NCBI GenBank assembly: GCA_012031415.1
Contig: JAAUTN010000015.1
Location: forward strand, 1-44,605
Length of the DNA: 44,605 nucleotides
Direction of reading: 5' to 3'
Origin: Leptolyngbyaceae cyanobacterium SM1_4_3
Lineage (GTDB): Bacteria; Cyanobacteriota; Cyanobacteriia; Elainellales; Elainellaceae
Shown here: positions 6,384-14,763 of the stretch, piece by piece
Layout: every line of letters starts with the position of its first letter
How positions within the stretch are numbered: position 1 is the stretch's first letter
Position numbers and translations under genes: made by a program
The notes under the pieces: model-generated
Database searches by the model: none
Told to the model about the DNA's origin: nothing
The model's input: only the letters and a program-made list of their open reading frames with translations

Positions 6384-6797
6384 CTACGGATAGCACTGTT
6401 GAGCAATCAGAATCTGACGTTCTAGGATACGGGATTGGGTATTAAACATTAAGAGTTTTGCTGTAGCCCGCCCTACAGAGCTAGTACCCTCAATCCGTCC
6501 ATCCTTTAGAAGAAAATGTCTTGACCAAGTTTGTTTACGAGGATGAAAAAGTTGCACAATTTTGCCAGTTATAGGGTCAAAGGTTGCCAAATCAGTTCCT
6601 TTGTGTCGGTTACAGGATAGACACGATAAAGCCAAGTTGTCTGCCAATGTTTTACCGTCATGCTTCTGGGCAATAATGTGATCTACCTCATGGGTATAAA
6701 CAGAAAAGTTTTGATGGAGCAGACAATATTCACATCTTCTTTGGGCGCGATCGCTAACTAACTGACGTAGCTCAGCAGGAATCTTGGCGATCGTCAT
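6384..6797 (-). CDS. HNH endonuclease
   Basis: A 137-residue HNH nuclease with a zinc site from C22/C25 (RCEYC) and C59/C62 (CLSC). The catalytic core is D39-H40 in EVDHIIAQ, N54 in DNLALSC and H65 in NRHKGTD. It resembles stand-alone McrA-like HNH proteins that are common in cyanobacteria. It begins directly after the stop of the 6798-7166 gene (TAA then ATG), so the two are translationally coupled. The pairing with a small antitoxin-like protein suggests a nuclease toxin module, though a selfish or DNA-repair role is also possible. The pair sits between 383-bp direct repeats. Confidence 0.88.
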   Translation of the reverse strand: MTIAKIPAELRQLVSDRAQRRCEYCLLHQNFSVYTHEVDHIIAQKHDGKTLADNLALSCLSCNRHKGTDLATFDPITGKIVQLFHPRKQTWSRHFLLKDGRIEGTSSVGRATAKLLMFNTQSRILERQILIAQQCYP

Positions 6798-7166
6798 TTA
6801 CTTCATCGCTGCGACGGCTCTCGCTTTCAACAGAATCATGAGGTGTTCAAGTTGCTCGTAAGCATCTAGTTCCCTAGTTTCGGCTTCCGTTAGAGCATTC
6901 TCTTTATTCTTACTAAGAAGAATGCTTAGCCGCTCTTGTGCTTGGGGTGAAACCTTAAAGGCAAGAATATCTTGAGGAGATGGTTGGGTTGTCAAAAAAT
7001 CTAGAACTTCTAGATAAGCTTGAGGCATTTCTCGCAAACTGACAGTTGAAGCTGGAGACAAATCAGTTGGATTTAAAAGTTGGCTCAGTAGCTCAGGCAA
7101 ACGATTCTGTAACGGCTTTAACCGCTCTGCAAGATCATCTGGAATTTGAATAGTTAGTTCAGCCAT
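6798..7166 (-). CDS. Antitoxin-like protein coupled to the HNH endonuclease
   Basis: A 122-residue protein with an N-terminal MAELTIQIPDDLAERLKPLQ segment like the start of antitoxins (compare 3289-3549). A Pro/Ser-rich linker follows, then a long charged helix (VSPQAQERLSILLSKNKE) ending LDAYEQLEHLMILLKARA. I have seen this C-terminal helix in small cyanobacterial proteins encoded next to nucleases, but I cannot name the family. It lies 0 bp upstream of the HNH gene on the same strand. An antitoxin or regulator role is inferred from context only. Confidence 0.6.
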   Translation of the reverse strand: MAELTIQIPDDLAERLKPLQNRLPELLSQLLNPTDLSPASTVSLREMPQAYLEVLDFLTTQPSPQDILAFKVSPQAQERLSILLSKNKENALTEAETRELDAYEQLEHLMILLKARAVAAMK

Positions 7167-7322
7167 TGCTGTTTCTTGCTAGTAACTCTTCAACTATAGT
7201 CTTACCCATTTTGTTGTAGGCAACTCTGCTGTCAAGAAAAGGTGAAGTCAAATAGCAGTAGTGTGGGCGATCGCCCCTCCCCTCCTTCATCCCTATTTTG
7301 AATCGTTGAGGACGTAGAAAAC

Positions 7323-7469
7323 TTAGGAGAACAAATCGCCAAAACGAAACAGCTTGATATCTCGATAACAGTCAGACAACATCTGGCAAACCCTTACACA
7401 AGCTTGAGCCTGTTCGGCGGTCGGTAAAATACCTTCCCTCAATTCTCTCAATGCCCCTGCTGCTTGCAA
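7323..7469 (-). pseudogene. Truncated DUF6888 gene
   Basis: A 48-codon frame from a TTG at 7469: MQAAGALRELREGILPTAEQ, then CVRVCQMLSDCYRDIKLFRF and GDLFS, stop. The first two-thirds of DUF6888 is intact, but the beta-strand end (VYILAGDD to the terminal NW.F) is lost and replaced by LFS. The 5' two-thirds is duplicated at 5997-6093. It lies upstream of the HNH pair and may share its transcript. Confidence 0.65.
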
Positions 7470-7755
7470 CGATTAGCTTCAAGGATGAAAACAAGGTAGA
7501 GCAGAGCTTCCAAGTAGCATTTCCAGGCGGAACCTAAGAATGAGGCTGATGCTAGATTTCTCCTTCAAGCCTGCGGCGAAACACTTCTTCCATTTGTTGC
7601 TGACCTTCTTCAGTGTAGGGAAAGTGATACCAGGTTGCTTCAGAATCAGGGCTGCGACGATCAATTAACACTTCAAACGCCTCATTATCGTCACGATGCG
7701 CCAGCACGTAAGCAATTAGTTCTTTTCGAGGCATTTTCTTAAAGTCCGGCTTCAT
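7373..7755. repeat. 383-bp direct repeat, copy 2
   Basis: Near-identical to 5997-6379, with about seven substitutions and no gaps. Its internal REP-like element is at 7498-7547. Recombination between the two copies would delete the 1376 bp that hold the HNH pair and one DUF6887 gene. Confidence 0.85.
7552..7755 (-). CDS. DUF6887-family small protein
   Basis: A 67-residue protein, MKPDFKKMPRKELIAYVLAH, then RDDNEAFEVLIDRRSPDSEA and an end in VFRRRLEGEI. It is nearly identical to the 6176-6379 copy. Its ATG lies inside the end of the upstream DUF6888 frame (17-bp overlap), so it forms a complete, coupled module. The prediction is two helices around an acidic centre (EATWYHFPYTEEGQQQ). Function is unknown. 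Confidence 0.78.
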   Translation of the reverse strand: MKPDFKKMPRKELIAYVLAHRDDNEAFEVLIDRRSPDSEATWYHFPYTEEGQQQMEEVFRRRLEGEI

Positions 7756-7930
7756 TTAGAAACCTCCAGTTTCCATCACGAGATATTAAAACCTCTATGT
7801 CGTCTCCAGCCAAAATATAAACAGTTCCCTGCTCTTCACTGTAACGGAACAGTTGGATGCTTCGATAACAGTTTGACAACATCTGGCAAACCCTTACACA
7901 AGCTTGAGCCTGTTCAGCAGTCGGTAAAAT
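7739..7930 (-). CDS. DUF6888-family small protein, non-canonical start
   Basis: A 63-residue frame: (I)LPTAEQAQACVRVCQMLSN, then LFRYSEEQGTVYILAGDD and the end DGNWRFLNEAGL. It covers the whole family length, with a short C-terminal extension reading into the DUF6887 start. As in the 4872-5048 copy, the TTG start seen at 4487 is TTA here. The only in-frame initiator before CQMLSN is ATT at 7930, preceded by GGGAAGG. The upstream 50 bp also match those of the 4872-5048 copy, so promoter and leader were duplicated with the gene. Confidence 0.6.
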   Translation of the reverse strand: MLPTAEQAQACVRVCQMLSNCYRSIQLFRYSEEQGTVYILAGDDIEVLISRDGNWRFLNEAGL

Positions 7931-7977
7931 AGCCTTCCCTCAATTCTGACACAGCCATTTTTGCACAAGGCTTACTC

Positions 7978-8012
7978 TCATCCCTCATCCTTCATCTTTC
8001 ATCCTTTCATTC
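7978..8012. repeat. Heptameric short tandem repeat (TCATCCY)
   Basis: About five imperfect copies of a seven-base unit TCATCCC/TCATCCT/TCATCTT, overlapping the last codon and stop of the caspase gene. Similar heptamers recur at 19607-19654. They fit the STRR class known from cyanobacteria. Confidence 0.7.
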
Positions 8013-10982
8013 CTCCTCTATCCCCAACTGTCTCCGAAACTCCTCATCATAAATCGCTTCCTCCCAATTTCGAGCAGCTTTAACTTGCTCAGGAGTTAGA
8101 TCGTGGGCATTACTGAGATTAGCATCGCGAAGATCAGCGTTACTGAGGTTGGCGAAGCGGAGGTAGACATAGCGGAGGTCAGCACCACTTAAGTCGGCAC
8201 CACTTAGGGTAGCACTATCGAGACGAGCAGGGTCGAAGGAGAGGAAGTCAGCATCGCTGAGGTTAGAACCGCTAAGATTGGCATTGCTAAGGTTAGCACC
8301 ATAGAATTTAGCATCGCTGAGGTTGGCATTGCTGAGGTCAGTATTGGTGAGACCAGCATTGCTGAAGTTGGCACCACTGAGATTTGCTCCATAGAGGTTG
8401 GCGTTCTCAAAGGTTGTGTCCATGAGTTTGCTGCTGCTAAGGTTGATGCTGTGGAGATTGGCACTGGTGAGGTAAGCGCCAACAAGATTGGCAGTACTAA
8501 GGTTGGCACCGCTAAGATTGGCATCACGAAGGTCAGCACCACGAAGATTGGTACGGCTGAGGTTGGTGCAGTTGCCAAATAGAAGAGTTATCAGGTAATT
8601 AGGTATCTTTAATTGCTGCCGCTCTAGAAATTGTCTCTCATGACATCCCTCAGTTAATACTTCTAAGGCTTCCCGTGTCCCTGCACCACGAGTTGCGACA
8701 ATGTTGCGGGCTTGAGCATAATTTCTTTGCCTTAGATGAGGCACGATCGCCACAAACACAACCAGCACAGGAACAGTGAGAAAACCAGCGGCTCTAAGCT
8801 GATTAACTCGCTTCTGTCTGGAGCTTCTTTGGATAAACTCTACCGCTAAGTCTGAGAGCGAGAGAGTATTAGCCTGCTGCTTGTGAAATGCTTTTGCGTC
8901 TGCTAGCGGTTTCCCTTGAAGCAGATAATCTTTGGATTTGTGGTGCGATCGCCATTCCTCTGCTCTCTCCTCAATCTTGCGTTTTTGTCGGAGTTGGTCA
9001 CGATTTTCGTTTAGCCATTTTCTTAACAGCAGCCAGTGACGAATTAGGGCTTCATGGGCGACATCGATGACGGCTTCTCGGTTGCTTCCTCCCTTCTCAC
9101 CTTGCTCATCGGTGACGATTAGCTTTTCGTCTGCCAAGCGCTGCACAACGAGATCAATCAGGGATTCTGGGAAGCAGGGGCTGATCAAATCTTGCTTCAG
9201 GACTCGTCTGCGGGTATCTTCGGTGCCTTCGCCCAGTTGCGTTAGCGAGAGGAAGATGTGTTGGGCTGCGGCTTGCTGCTCTGGGGAGAAGGAGTCGTAT
9301 ACCTGGGTAGCGCGTTTTTGCAGCGTGCCCATGACACCGCCGAGTTGGGTGTAGGTTTTGAGCTGAAGGCAGTTGTCGGTGCGCTGTTTCCAGAGTTCGG
9401 TGAGGGTATATTGCAGCAGCGGTAAACTGCCGGGGGAGCCTTCTACGTCTGTCAGCATTTGGGCGACAAGTTCGGGTTCCAGGTTGAGGCTGACCTGTTT
9501 GGCGGGTTTAAGGATGGCGTTTTGCAACTCTTCCCGGCTCATGGGCGTGACCGTCACCAGGTTTTGCTGAATCTGCTGTGCCAGTCCGCTATAGTCCTGC
9601 TCCAGACATTTGCCGAAGAAGTCTGCCCGCATTGCCAAAACAATGGAGAGTTTTGAGTTTTGGGTTTTGACTGCATCAGGTGGGTGGTTTACATCTCCAT
9701 TGCTTCTTGACGGCTGGGTTAATTCCAATGCACTCAGCAAGCAGGCAAAGAACTGTTGACGTTCGTTCAGGTTTTGGCAAAGGGTGAAGACTTCCTCAAA
9801 CTGATCGATCACAAGTAAGGTCTTGGGGTGGGGAGAGGATTGGATCAGTCGCCGCAATCCTTCTGCTCCCTGGGCTAGCTGCTGTTCGGCAAATTCTAGC
9901 TGCTTTGCCCGTTCTATAGTCGAGAGGTTGGGGTCGAGGAAGGTTTCTGCCAAATTTTGTAGCGGATGTTCACCGGGTTTAAGAATCAGGATTTGCCAGC
10001 GATCGCTCCCCGACAACCTGCGACCCTGCTTAAGCTGATGGATCAATCCGGCTCTGAGAACGGAAGATTTGCCGCTGCCCGATGCGCCCGCGATCGCCAA
10101 AAAACTTCCCTGGCGCACCTGGTCGAGTAGCTGATCGGTGAGTGCCTCTCGTCCATAGAAGTACTTCGGGTCTTCGTCGTTGCAGTCAAAATACTCCAGC
10201 CCCTTGTAGGGACAAATCGCTACTGTCGGAGCCTGGTGTGTCACTTCCCGTTGGGGTATGGCAGCACGGGTCAGACCAATCGGTTCCCCGAAGTTGGCAA
10301 AGACGGGACGCTGGGTAGCCGATTCAAACTGCTGGCTGAGAAATGCGCTGAGTGAGTGGTTAGTAGTCCAGCGATCGCCCCCTCGCGCCGGATCAAGTCC
10401 TTCCAAAATGGCTTTCGTCAACACGCTGTGAGCGTTATCGATGCCTTCATACGCGACCTCAAACTCTCTAGCAGCAGCGATAAAGCAGCGATCGCGCCCT
10501 TTACCTTTTTCTCCCGGATTAGCTTCATCGACATTGAATAGTTCACCGCTAAAGCAGCAGTCTAGCCAAACGATTTGCTGCCGAACTGGGCTTTGCTGCA
10601 ACAATTCCCGTAGCCATTTCAACCGAATGCCCCAGTTGCCAGATTTGGGGTCAGCGTCACTAGTAGCTAAGAATCCTTCGGGAATGCCCCGTTCTTTTCG
10701 CAGCCCGTGCCCCGAAAAGTAGAATAGGGCGGTATCGGGGATGCTTCTGCCGCTGGGTAAGAAGAGTTGAACAATCGCTTCCTCCAATTCCTCGAGCGTC
10801 ACTTGAGTCTTTTGCCCAACACGCAAGCTGTTGTCCTGAACCACTTCGGGCAGTCGTTTCACCTGAAAGTCGCTGTGGTGGGTGAGCAACTGGGCGATCG
10901 CCTCTGCATCATTAGCAGGTGCAGTCAGCCGATTCAACCCGTCATACGAATTAATTCCAACAACCAGGGCATCTCGGCTCAT
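8007..10982 (-). CDS. Orthocaspase - STAND NTPase - pentapeptide-repeat protein
   Basis: A 991-residue multidomain protein. Residues 1-240 are a caspase-like peptidase (C14) with the His-Cys dyad intact: H92 in YFSGHG and C143 in LDCCFSG. Residues 258-700 are an nSTAND1-type NTPase with Walker A GASGSGKSS (299-307) and Walker B LLVIDQFEE (389-397). A hydrophobic stretch follows (about 738-757, FLTVPVLVVFVAIV), probably one membrane segment. The C-terminal 160 residues before the tail are pentapeptide repeats of the A(N/D)LS form, a likely sensor or docking surface. Such proteins are thought to sense an invader or damage, oligomerise through the NTPase and activate the protease. A Trypco1-like gene is divergently transcribed 93 bp away. 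Confidence 0.92.
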   Translation of the reverse strand: MSRDALVVGINSYDGLNRLTAPANDAEAIAQLLTHHSDFQVKRLPEVVQDNSLRVGQKTQVTLEELEEAIVQLFLPSGRSIPDTALFYFSGHGLRKERGIPEGFLATSDADPKSGNWGIRLKWLRELLQQSPVRQQIVWLDCCFSGELFNVDEANPGEKGKGRDRCFIAAAREFEVAYEGIDNAHSVLTKAILEGLDPARGGDRWTTNHSLSAFLSQQFESATQRPVFANFGEPIGLTRAAIPQREVTHQAPTVAICPYKGLEYFDCNDEDPKYFYGREALTDQLLDQVRQGSFLAIAGASGSGKSSVLRAGLIHQLKQGRRLSGSDRWQILILKPGEHPLQNLAETFLDPNLSTIERAKQLEFAEQQLAQGAEGLRRLIQSSPHPKTLLVIDQFEEVFTLCQNLNERQQFFACLLSALELTQPSRSNGDVNHPPDAVKTQNSKLSIVLAMRADFFGKCLEQDYSGLAQQIQQNLVTVTPMSREELQNAILKPAKQVSLNLEPELVAQMLTDVEGSPGSLPLLQYTLTELWKQRTDNCLQLKTYTQLGGVMGTLQKRATQVYDSFSPEQQAAAQHIFLSLTQLGEGTEDTRRRVLKQDLISPCFPESLIDLVVQRLADEKLIVTDEQGEKGGSNREAVIDVAHEALIRHWLLLRKWLNENRDQLRQKRKIEERAEEWRSHHKSKDYLLQGKPLADAKAFHKQQANTLSLSDLAVEFIQRSSRQKRVNQLRAAGFLTVPVLVVFVAIVPHLRQRNYAQARNIVATRGAGTREALEVLTEGCHERQFLERQQLKIPNYLITLLFGNCTNLSRTNLRGADLRDANLSGANLSTANLVGAYLTSANLHSINLSSSKLMDTTFENANLYGANLSGANFSNAGLTNTDLSNANLSDAKFYGANLSNANLSGSNLSDADFLSFDPARLDSATLSGADLSGADLRYVYLRFANLSNADLRDANLSNAHDLTPEQVKAARNWEEAIYDEEFRRQLGIEEE

Positions 10983-11075
10983 AGGGGCAGTGGGTGAAAT
11001 ACCGTGTGATGGTTATGCCCATTACTCTAAGCTTGAATTCGGGAATCATCCAGCTAGCGTTTATCTAAAATTCAC

Positions 11076-11471
11076 ATGAGTAGACTTCAAGCGATTCAAG
11101 TGGACGAGAATACGGTGATTTATGTGGAGGCGACTGAGGAAGTCGATACACCTGTCACCGTTCCTCAAGAGAGCGAGGGAGAGGTAAGACGTGGGGGCGC
11201 GAAAGGGGCATTCACGAAACCGCAAGAACAAATGGTGAGAAGCTTTCAGGCGATCGAGGGAACGATTCGCACATACACGGCTTATACACTGAAGGCATTT
11301 AAGGATTTGGCGATCGCCGAAGTCAAGAAAGTAACCCTGGAGTTTGGCGTGAATGTCACGGGCGTGGGAGGTGTTCCCTATATCGCCTCTGGTACGGCTG
11401 GCTGCAACATGAAAATTACGGTGGAATGTGCTTTTCCAGAAACGAAGCCTGAGGCTCCGCCTGCACCATAG
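11076..11471 (+). CDS. Trypco1-like (CU044_2847-family) protein
   Basis: A 131-residue soluble protein. It begins with a strand that ends VIYVEATEE, followed by an acidic linker, then a helix (EQMVRSFQAIEGTIRTYTAY) and VKKVTLEFGVNVTGVGG. The end IASGTAGCNMKITVECAF is the usual finish of the trypsin-co-occurring domain 1 family. In comparative studies that family appears beside trypsin-like or caspase-like proteases and STAND NTPases. Here it is divergent from just such a gene, 93 bp away, so the two probably share a regulatory region and act together. The C-terminus is Pro-rich. The molecular role is unproven. Confidence 0.75.
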   Translation: MSRLQAIQVDENTVIYVEATEEVDTPVTVPQESEGEVRRGGAKGAFTKPQEQMVRSFQAIEGTIRTYTAYTLKAFKDLAIAEVKKVTLEFGVNVTGVGGVPYIASGTAGCNMKITVECAFPETKPEAPPAP

Positions 11472-11515
11472 GCTTGAGTCTGAATAGCGTTGAAATCAGC
11501 AAGCATGAAGCATTC

Positions 11516-11562
11516 AGATCTGCGACTTCTTAAGGAAGCAGATCTTTAGAAGCCGCAGATCT
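11516..11562. repeat. Interspersed palindrome, AGATCTGCGACTTCT family (copy 1)
   Basis: This begins AGATCTGCGACTTCT and ends with a near-complement AGAAGCCGCAGATCT. An extra GGAAGCAGATCT lies between them, as if one copy inserted in another. Simpler copies are at 23501-23535 and 28677-28709. Confidence 0.75.
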
Positions 11563-11589
11563 CGAACCCTTATTCCGTTTGAAGAGTAA

Positions 11590-11625
11590 AGAGGCGATCG
11601 CAGTAGCAGTATGGCGATCGCCTCT
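11590..11625. terminator. Bidirectional terminator-like hairpin built from HIP1 sites
   Basis: Perfect 12-bp arms AGAGGCGATCGC and GCGATCGCCTCT enclose a 12-base loop, with AAA before and TTCTCTTC after. It lies between two convergent genes (11076-11471 and 11661-12227), where a shared terminator is expected. Each arm carries a HIP1 octamer. Confidence 0.6.
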
Positions 11626-11660
11626 TCTCTTCGAGCGATCGCATCCAAAAGGGGAGTTGC

Positions 11661-12227
11661 CTAGAACAGTTGACTCACCAAACAGCTAAAACCAGGCAGA
11701 ATGGGGCTAGTCATTTCATCTTGGGCATAAAGCGTTGCGACGAGTTTCAGTATTGCATTCTCGCGGCGATACACTTCAACGCTTTGTTCCCTAAAATTCA
11801 CAATCCAATATTCCAGCACGCCCCGAACAGAGTACAGTTTTAGCTTTGCTTCTCGGTCTCGTCTTTCATTCGGTTTCCCTGGAGACAGCACTTCAACCAC
11901 AAGTTCAGGGGCAGCCGTTAAATGTCCAGCTTCATCCAACAACTGTTCCAATCGTTCGTGACTTGCCCAAACGACATCGGGAATAACATTATCTGATTCT
12001 GAGAAAACAATGCCCGGATTGATTGCCGCTTGTCCCAAGCCACTCTGATCAGACCACAGCTTCAGCGCAGTTCCAATATTGACGCAGACTGCTTGATGCT
12101 TCCAATCCGGCGCTCTGGTCACAAACAATTCTCCGTCAATGATTTCGTAGCGATTGGCGCGATCGCCTTCAAAGAGCGTTAGATCGGCTGTGGTCCAGCG
12201 GACTGAATTGGTGGTTGTGGACTGCAT
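11661..12227 (-). CDS. Uma2-family (DUF820) putative endonuclease
   Basis: A 188-residue protein with the PD-(D/E)XK arrangement of the Uma2 family. It has an N-terminal YEIIDGELFVT segment, then PDVVWASHERL, PELVVEVLSPG and REAKLKLYSVRGVLEYWIV. The metal ligands are likely the Asp in PDV, the Glu in VVEV and the Lys in AKLK. The ATG at 12227 is chosen because GAGGAG lies 5 bases upstream; the longer frame to 12311 covers that site. A second Uma2 gene is divergent at 12451. These proteins are very numerous in cyanobacteria, and their biological role is unsettled. Confidence 0.9.
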   Translation of the reverse strand: MQSTTTNSVRWTTADLTLFEGDRANRYEIIDGELFVTRAPDWKHQAVCVNIGTALKLWSDQSGLGQAAINPGIVFSESDNVIPDVVWASHERLEQLLDEAGHLTAAPELVVEVLSPGKPNERRDREAKLKLYSVRGVLEYWIVNFREQSVEVYRRENAILKLVATLYAQDEMTSPILPGFSCLVSQLF

Positions 12228-12450
12228 AGAACTCCTCGCCATTCTTCTTTGATCATAAGTCCCCTCGTTGCTCCTAGCCAGATAGATACTGTTCCAGTCG
12301 CCATTCGGCATAGGTAGTCGGAGCGATCGCCTGTTTTTTTATTGGCAACATGGCAGTAGGAAGCAGGGGCTTCCCTTCGGCCGTTACCAATTGCCGCTGT
12401 TACAATGGCAGTCAACAACAGTCAACCCGCAAGTGGCTTGGCAGCACACG

Positions 12451-13137
12451 ATGACGACAGAACGATTGGTCAAGCTTCCGCCTTTAGAGAGTGGCGATCG
12501 CCTCAGCCGCACTGAATTTGAGCGCCGCTACAGCGCCATGACCAACCTCAAGAAAGCGGAACTGATCGAAGGAGTCGTTTACGTGGCATCTCCCCTACGC
12601 GCTCAGGCTCATGGCAATCCCCATGCCCACGTCATTACCTGGTTGGGAGTCTATGAAGCTGCGACCTCAGGCGTAAAGTGTTACGACAACCCGACTGTGC
12701 GGTTGGATGCAGATAACGAACCCCAACCGGATGCAGTGTTAAGGCTCATGGCAGGCGGGCGATCGCAGATTAGTGAAGACGACTACATCGAAGGTTCCCC
12801 TGAACTGATTGTTGAAATTGCTGCTAGCAGTGCCTCCTATGACCTGCATGACAAACTGCGGGTCTACCGACGCAATGAGGTACAGGAGTATGTTGTTTGG
12901 CGCACTTATAATCAACAAATTGATTGGTTTTATCTAGACGCTGGGGAATATCAATCCCTTGCTGCTGACTCACTGGGTGTCTTTTGCAGTCAGCAATTTC
13001 CTGGTTTATGGCTGGCAGGTAATGCTCTTCTGTCTGGCAATTTAAGCGAGGTACTCCGCGTTCTTCAGCAGGGAATTGACAGTCCAGAACATCAGGCGTT
13101 TGTGAATGGCCATTCTTCCCTAAACCGTCAGTCTTAA
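12451..13137 (+). CDS. Uma2-family (DUF820) putative endonuclease
   Basis: A 228-residue Uma2 protein: ELIEGVVYVASPLR near the N-terminus, PQPDAVLRLMAGG, then SPELIVEIAASSASYDLHDK and YRRNEVQEYVVWRT. The PELIVEIA...DK pattern supplies the PD-(D/E)XK-like acidic and Lys residues. The frame is open upstream to 12391, but MTTERLVKLPPLESGDRLS looks like the natural beginning. It has about 35 extra residues at the C-terminus compared with the divergent paralogue at 11661-12227. The two sequences differ too much to be a recent duplication. Confidence 0.88.
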   Translation: MTTERLVKLPPLESGDRLSRTEFERRYSAMTNLKKAELIEGVVYVASPLRAQAHGNPHAHVITWLGVYEAATSGVKCYDNPTVRLDADNEPQPDAVLRLMAGGRSQISEDDYIEGSPELIVEIAASSASYDLHDKLRVYRRNEVQEYVVWRTYNQQIDWFYLDAGEYQSLAADSLGVFCSQQFPGLWLAGNALLSGNLSEVLRVLQQGIDSPEHQAFVNGHSSLNRQS

Positions 13138-13237
13138 AGAGGTTGAAGCTCGACGAGCCAGTTCTTAATCTGGTAGTTTCTAGCGCCGAAACTCACCGTT
13201 CACTGGTAAAGTCAGCATCAGGACTTATGGATGGATT

Positions 13238-14643
13238 ATGAACTCAGTTGATTTAGCATTTGCCCCCGCGCTCGAACAGGCTCGGCTGATTCGCAAGAAA
13301 GAAATCTCGCCGCTGGAACTGGTGCAGCTTTATCTAGAGCGAATTGAACAACTAGACTCTCGCATTGGCAGCTACTTCACGGTGATTGCAGATCTGGCGC
13401 TGAAGGATGCAAAAGCTAAAACTGAAACGCTGGCTCAGGCTGACCTAGAGGAAAAATTTCCGCCTTTTTTGGGGGTGCCCACAGCGATCAAAGATTTGAA
13501 TGCGCTGGCGGATGTGCCCTGTAGCTATGGCAACTCAATGCTCAAGCAACAGATCGTCACTCATGATGCGGCAGTTGTCAGTCGAATGAAGCAAGCTGGA
13601 TTCATTATTCTGGGTAAAACGGCAACCTCTGAGGTGGGGTCGCTTCCTTACACGGAGCCGGAAGGGTTTCCGCCAACCCGCAATCCGTGGAATCTGGACT
13701 ATACGCCGGGAGGGTCAAGTGGTGGGGCAGCAGCGGCGATCGCCAGCGGATTCTGTTCAATTGCTCAAGGCTCTGACGGTGGCGGCTCAATTCGTGGGCC
13801 CGCTTCCTGCTGCAACCTGGTGGGCATCAAACCTTCACGAGGACGAGTTCCTATGCGCCAGTGGGCGACTGTCAGAGCGGTATTGCGACTAACGGCCCGA
13901 TCGCCCGCACCGTCACCGATGCTGCTGCTTTGCTGGATGTGATGACTGGTTATGAAATCGGCGACCCGTACTGGTTGCCAACTCCGAGTACGCTATTTAT
14001 CGAAACCTCGCAGCAGGGGTTGGCTCAGCCGCTCAAGGTTGCCTTCAGTACAGGAATTCATCCCATCGGGGAAGCTGATCCAGTGGGACAACAAGCCGTC
14101 TTAGAAACGGTTAGCCTGATTCAGGAATTAGGGCACACGGTTGAGCAAGCCTGCCCGGATTGCAGCGATTTGATTGAGCCGTTTAGCGTAGTTTGGCGGG
14201 CGGGTGTCGCGGCTTCGGGCATTCCTGCTGAGGCGCTTAGTTCATTTAACCGCTGGCTGCTGTCTCACCATGACTCCAGTGGCGACTACTTACGCGCAGT
14301 CTGGGCCATGCAGGCGATCGCCCGTCGTATTGTCGCCTTCTTTGAAAACTACGACGTACTGGTGCTGCCTGTTTACCTGCATCCCCCCATCCGCATTGGC
14401 GAATTTGCAAACTTAAGTCCAGAGGAGACGCTCCGGCGGATTATTCACTGGATTGCGCCCTGTCCTCCGTTTAATGCCAGTGGACAACCTGCGATCGCCA
14501 TTCCCGCCACCTTCACCCCAGAAGGCTTACCCATCGGCATACAAATTGTCGGTCGCCCCGCCGCCGAAGCTACGATCATTGCGCTGGCAGCTCAGATTGA
14601 ATCGGTGAATCGCTGGAGTGAGAAGCGTCCGATTTTGGAATAG
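13238..14643 (+). pseudogene. Amidase-signature hydrolase, one frameshift
   Basis: Adding one base near 13850 (GTTCCTATG read as GTTCCCTATG) joins two frames into a 468-residue amidase of the GatA/AtzF family. The amidase triad is present: Lys in TAIKDLNALADV, a Ser in GGSSGGAAAAIASG and the nucleophile Ser in GSDGGGSIRGPASCC. The repaired junction reads GRVPYAPVGDCQSGIATNGP. The second half carries the usual end FNASGQPAIAIPATFTPEGL and GIQIVGRPAAEA. It would hydrolyse an amide or allophanate-like substrate; the substrate is unclear. The break is of the same homopolymer type as seven others in this window, so the gene is probably intact. Confidence 0.8.
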
Positions 14644-14664
14644 GGGCTAGGGTCCAAGGAATTC

Positions 14665-14743
14665 CTCGTTTCCAGGCTCCGCCTGGAAATGCAAACCTGA
14701 GGCTTCGCCTCAAGTCAACGACGAGGCAGAGCCTGGGAACGAG
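14665..14743. repeat. REP/BIME-like element between convergent genes
   Basis: It starts CTCGTTTCCAGGCTCC and ends GAGGCAGAGCCTGGGAACGAG in reverse-complement register, so the whole is an imperfect inverted pair. Inner palindromes are TCCAGGCTCCGCCTGGA and TGAGGCTTCGCCTCA. The same cores bracket the RAYT gene at 5096-5760. GGGGCTAGGG and CCCCTAGCC flank it, and it probably doubles as a terminator. Confidence 0.75.
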
Positions 14744-14763
14744 ACAGCCCCTAGCCACTTCCC

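Noticed and set aside
8204-8578. Minus-strand frame with many Pro/Thr/Ala repeats
   Set aside because: An off-frame reading of the pentapeptide-repeat coding sequence; regularity comes from the 15-bp repeat.
8888-10997. Several plus-strand frames of 60 to 95 codons
   Set aside because: All are antisense to the caspase-STAND gene, whose domains and motifs are certain.
13861-14643. Second amidase frame as an independent gene
   Set aside because: It is the continuation of the amidase after a single-base loss; the two halves join exactly.
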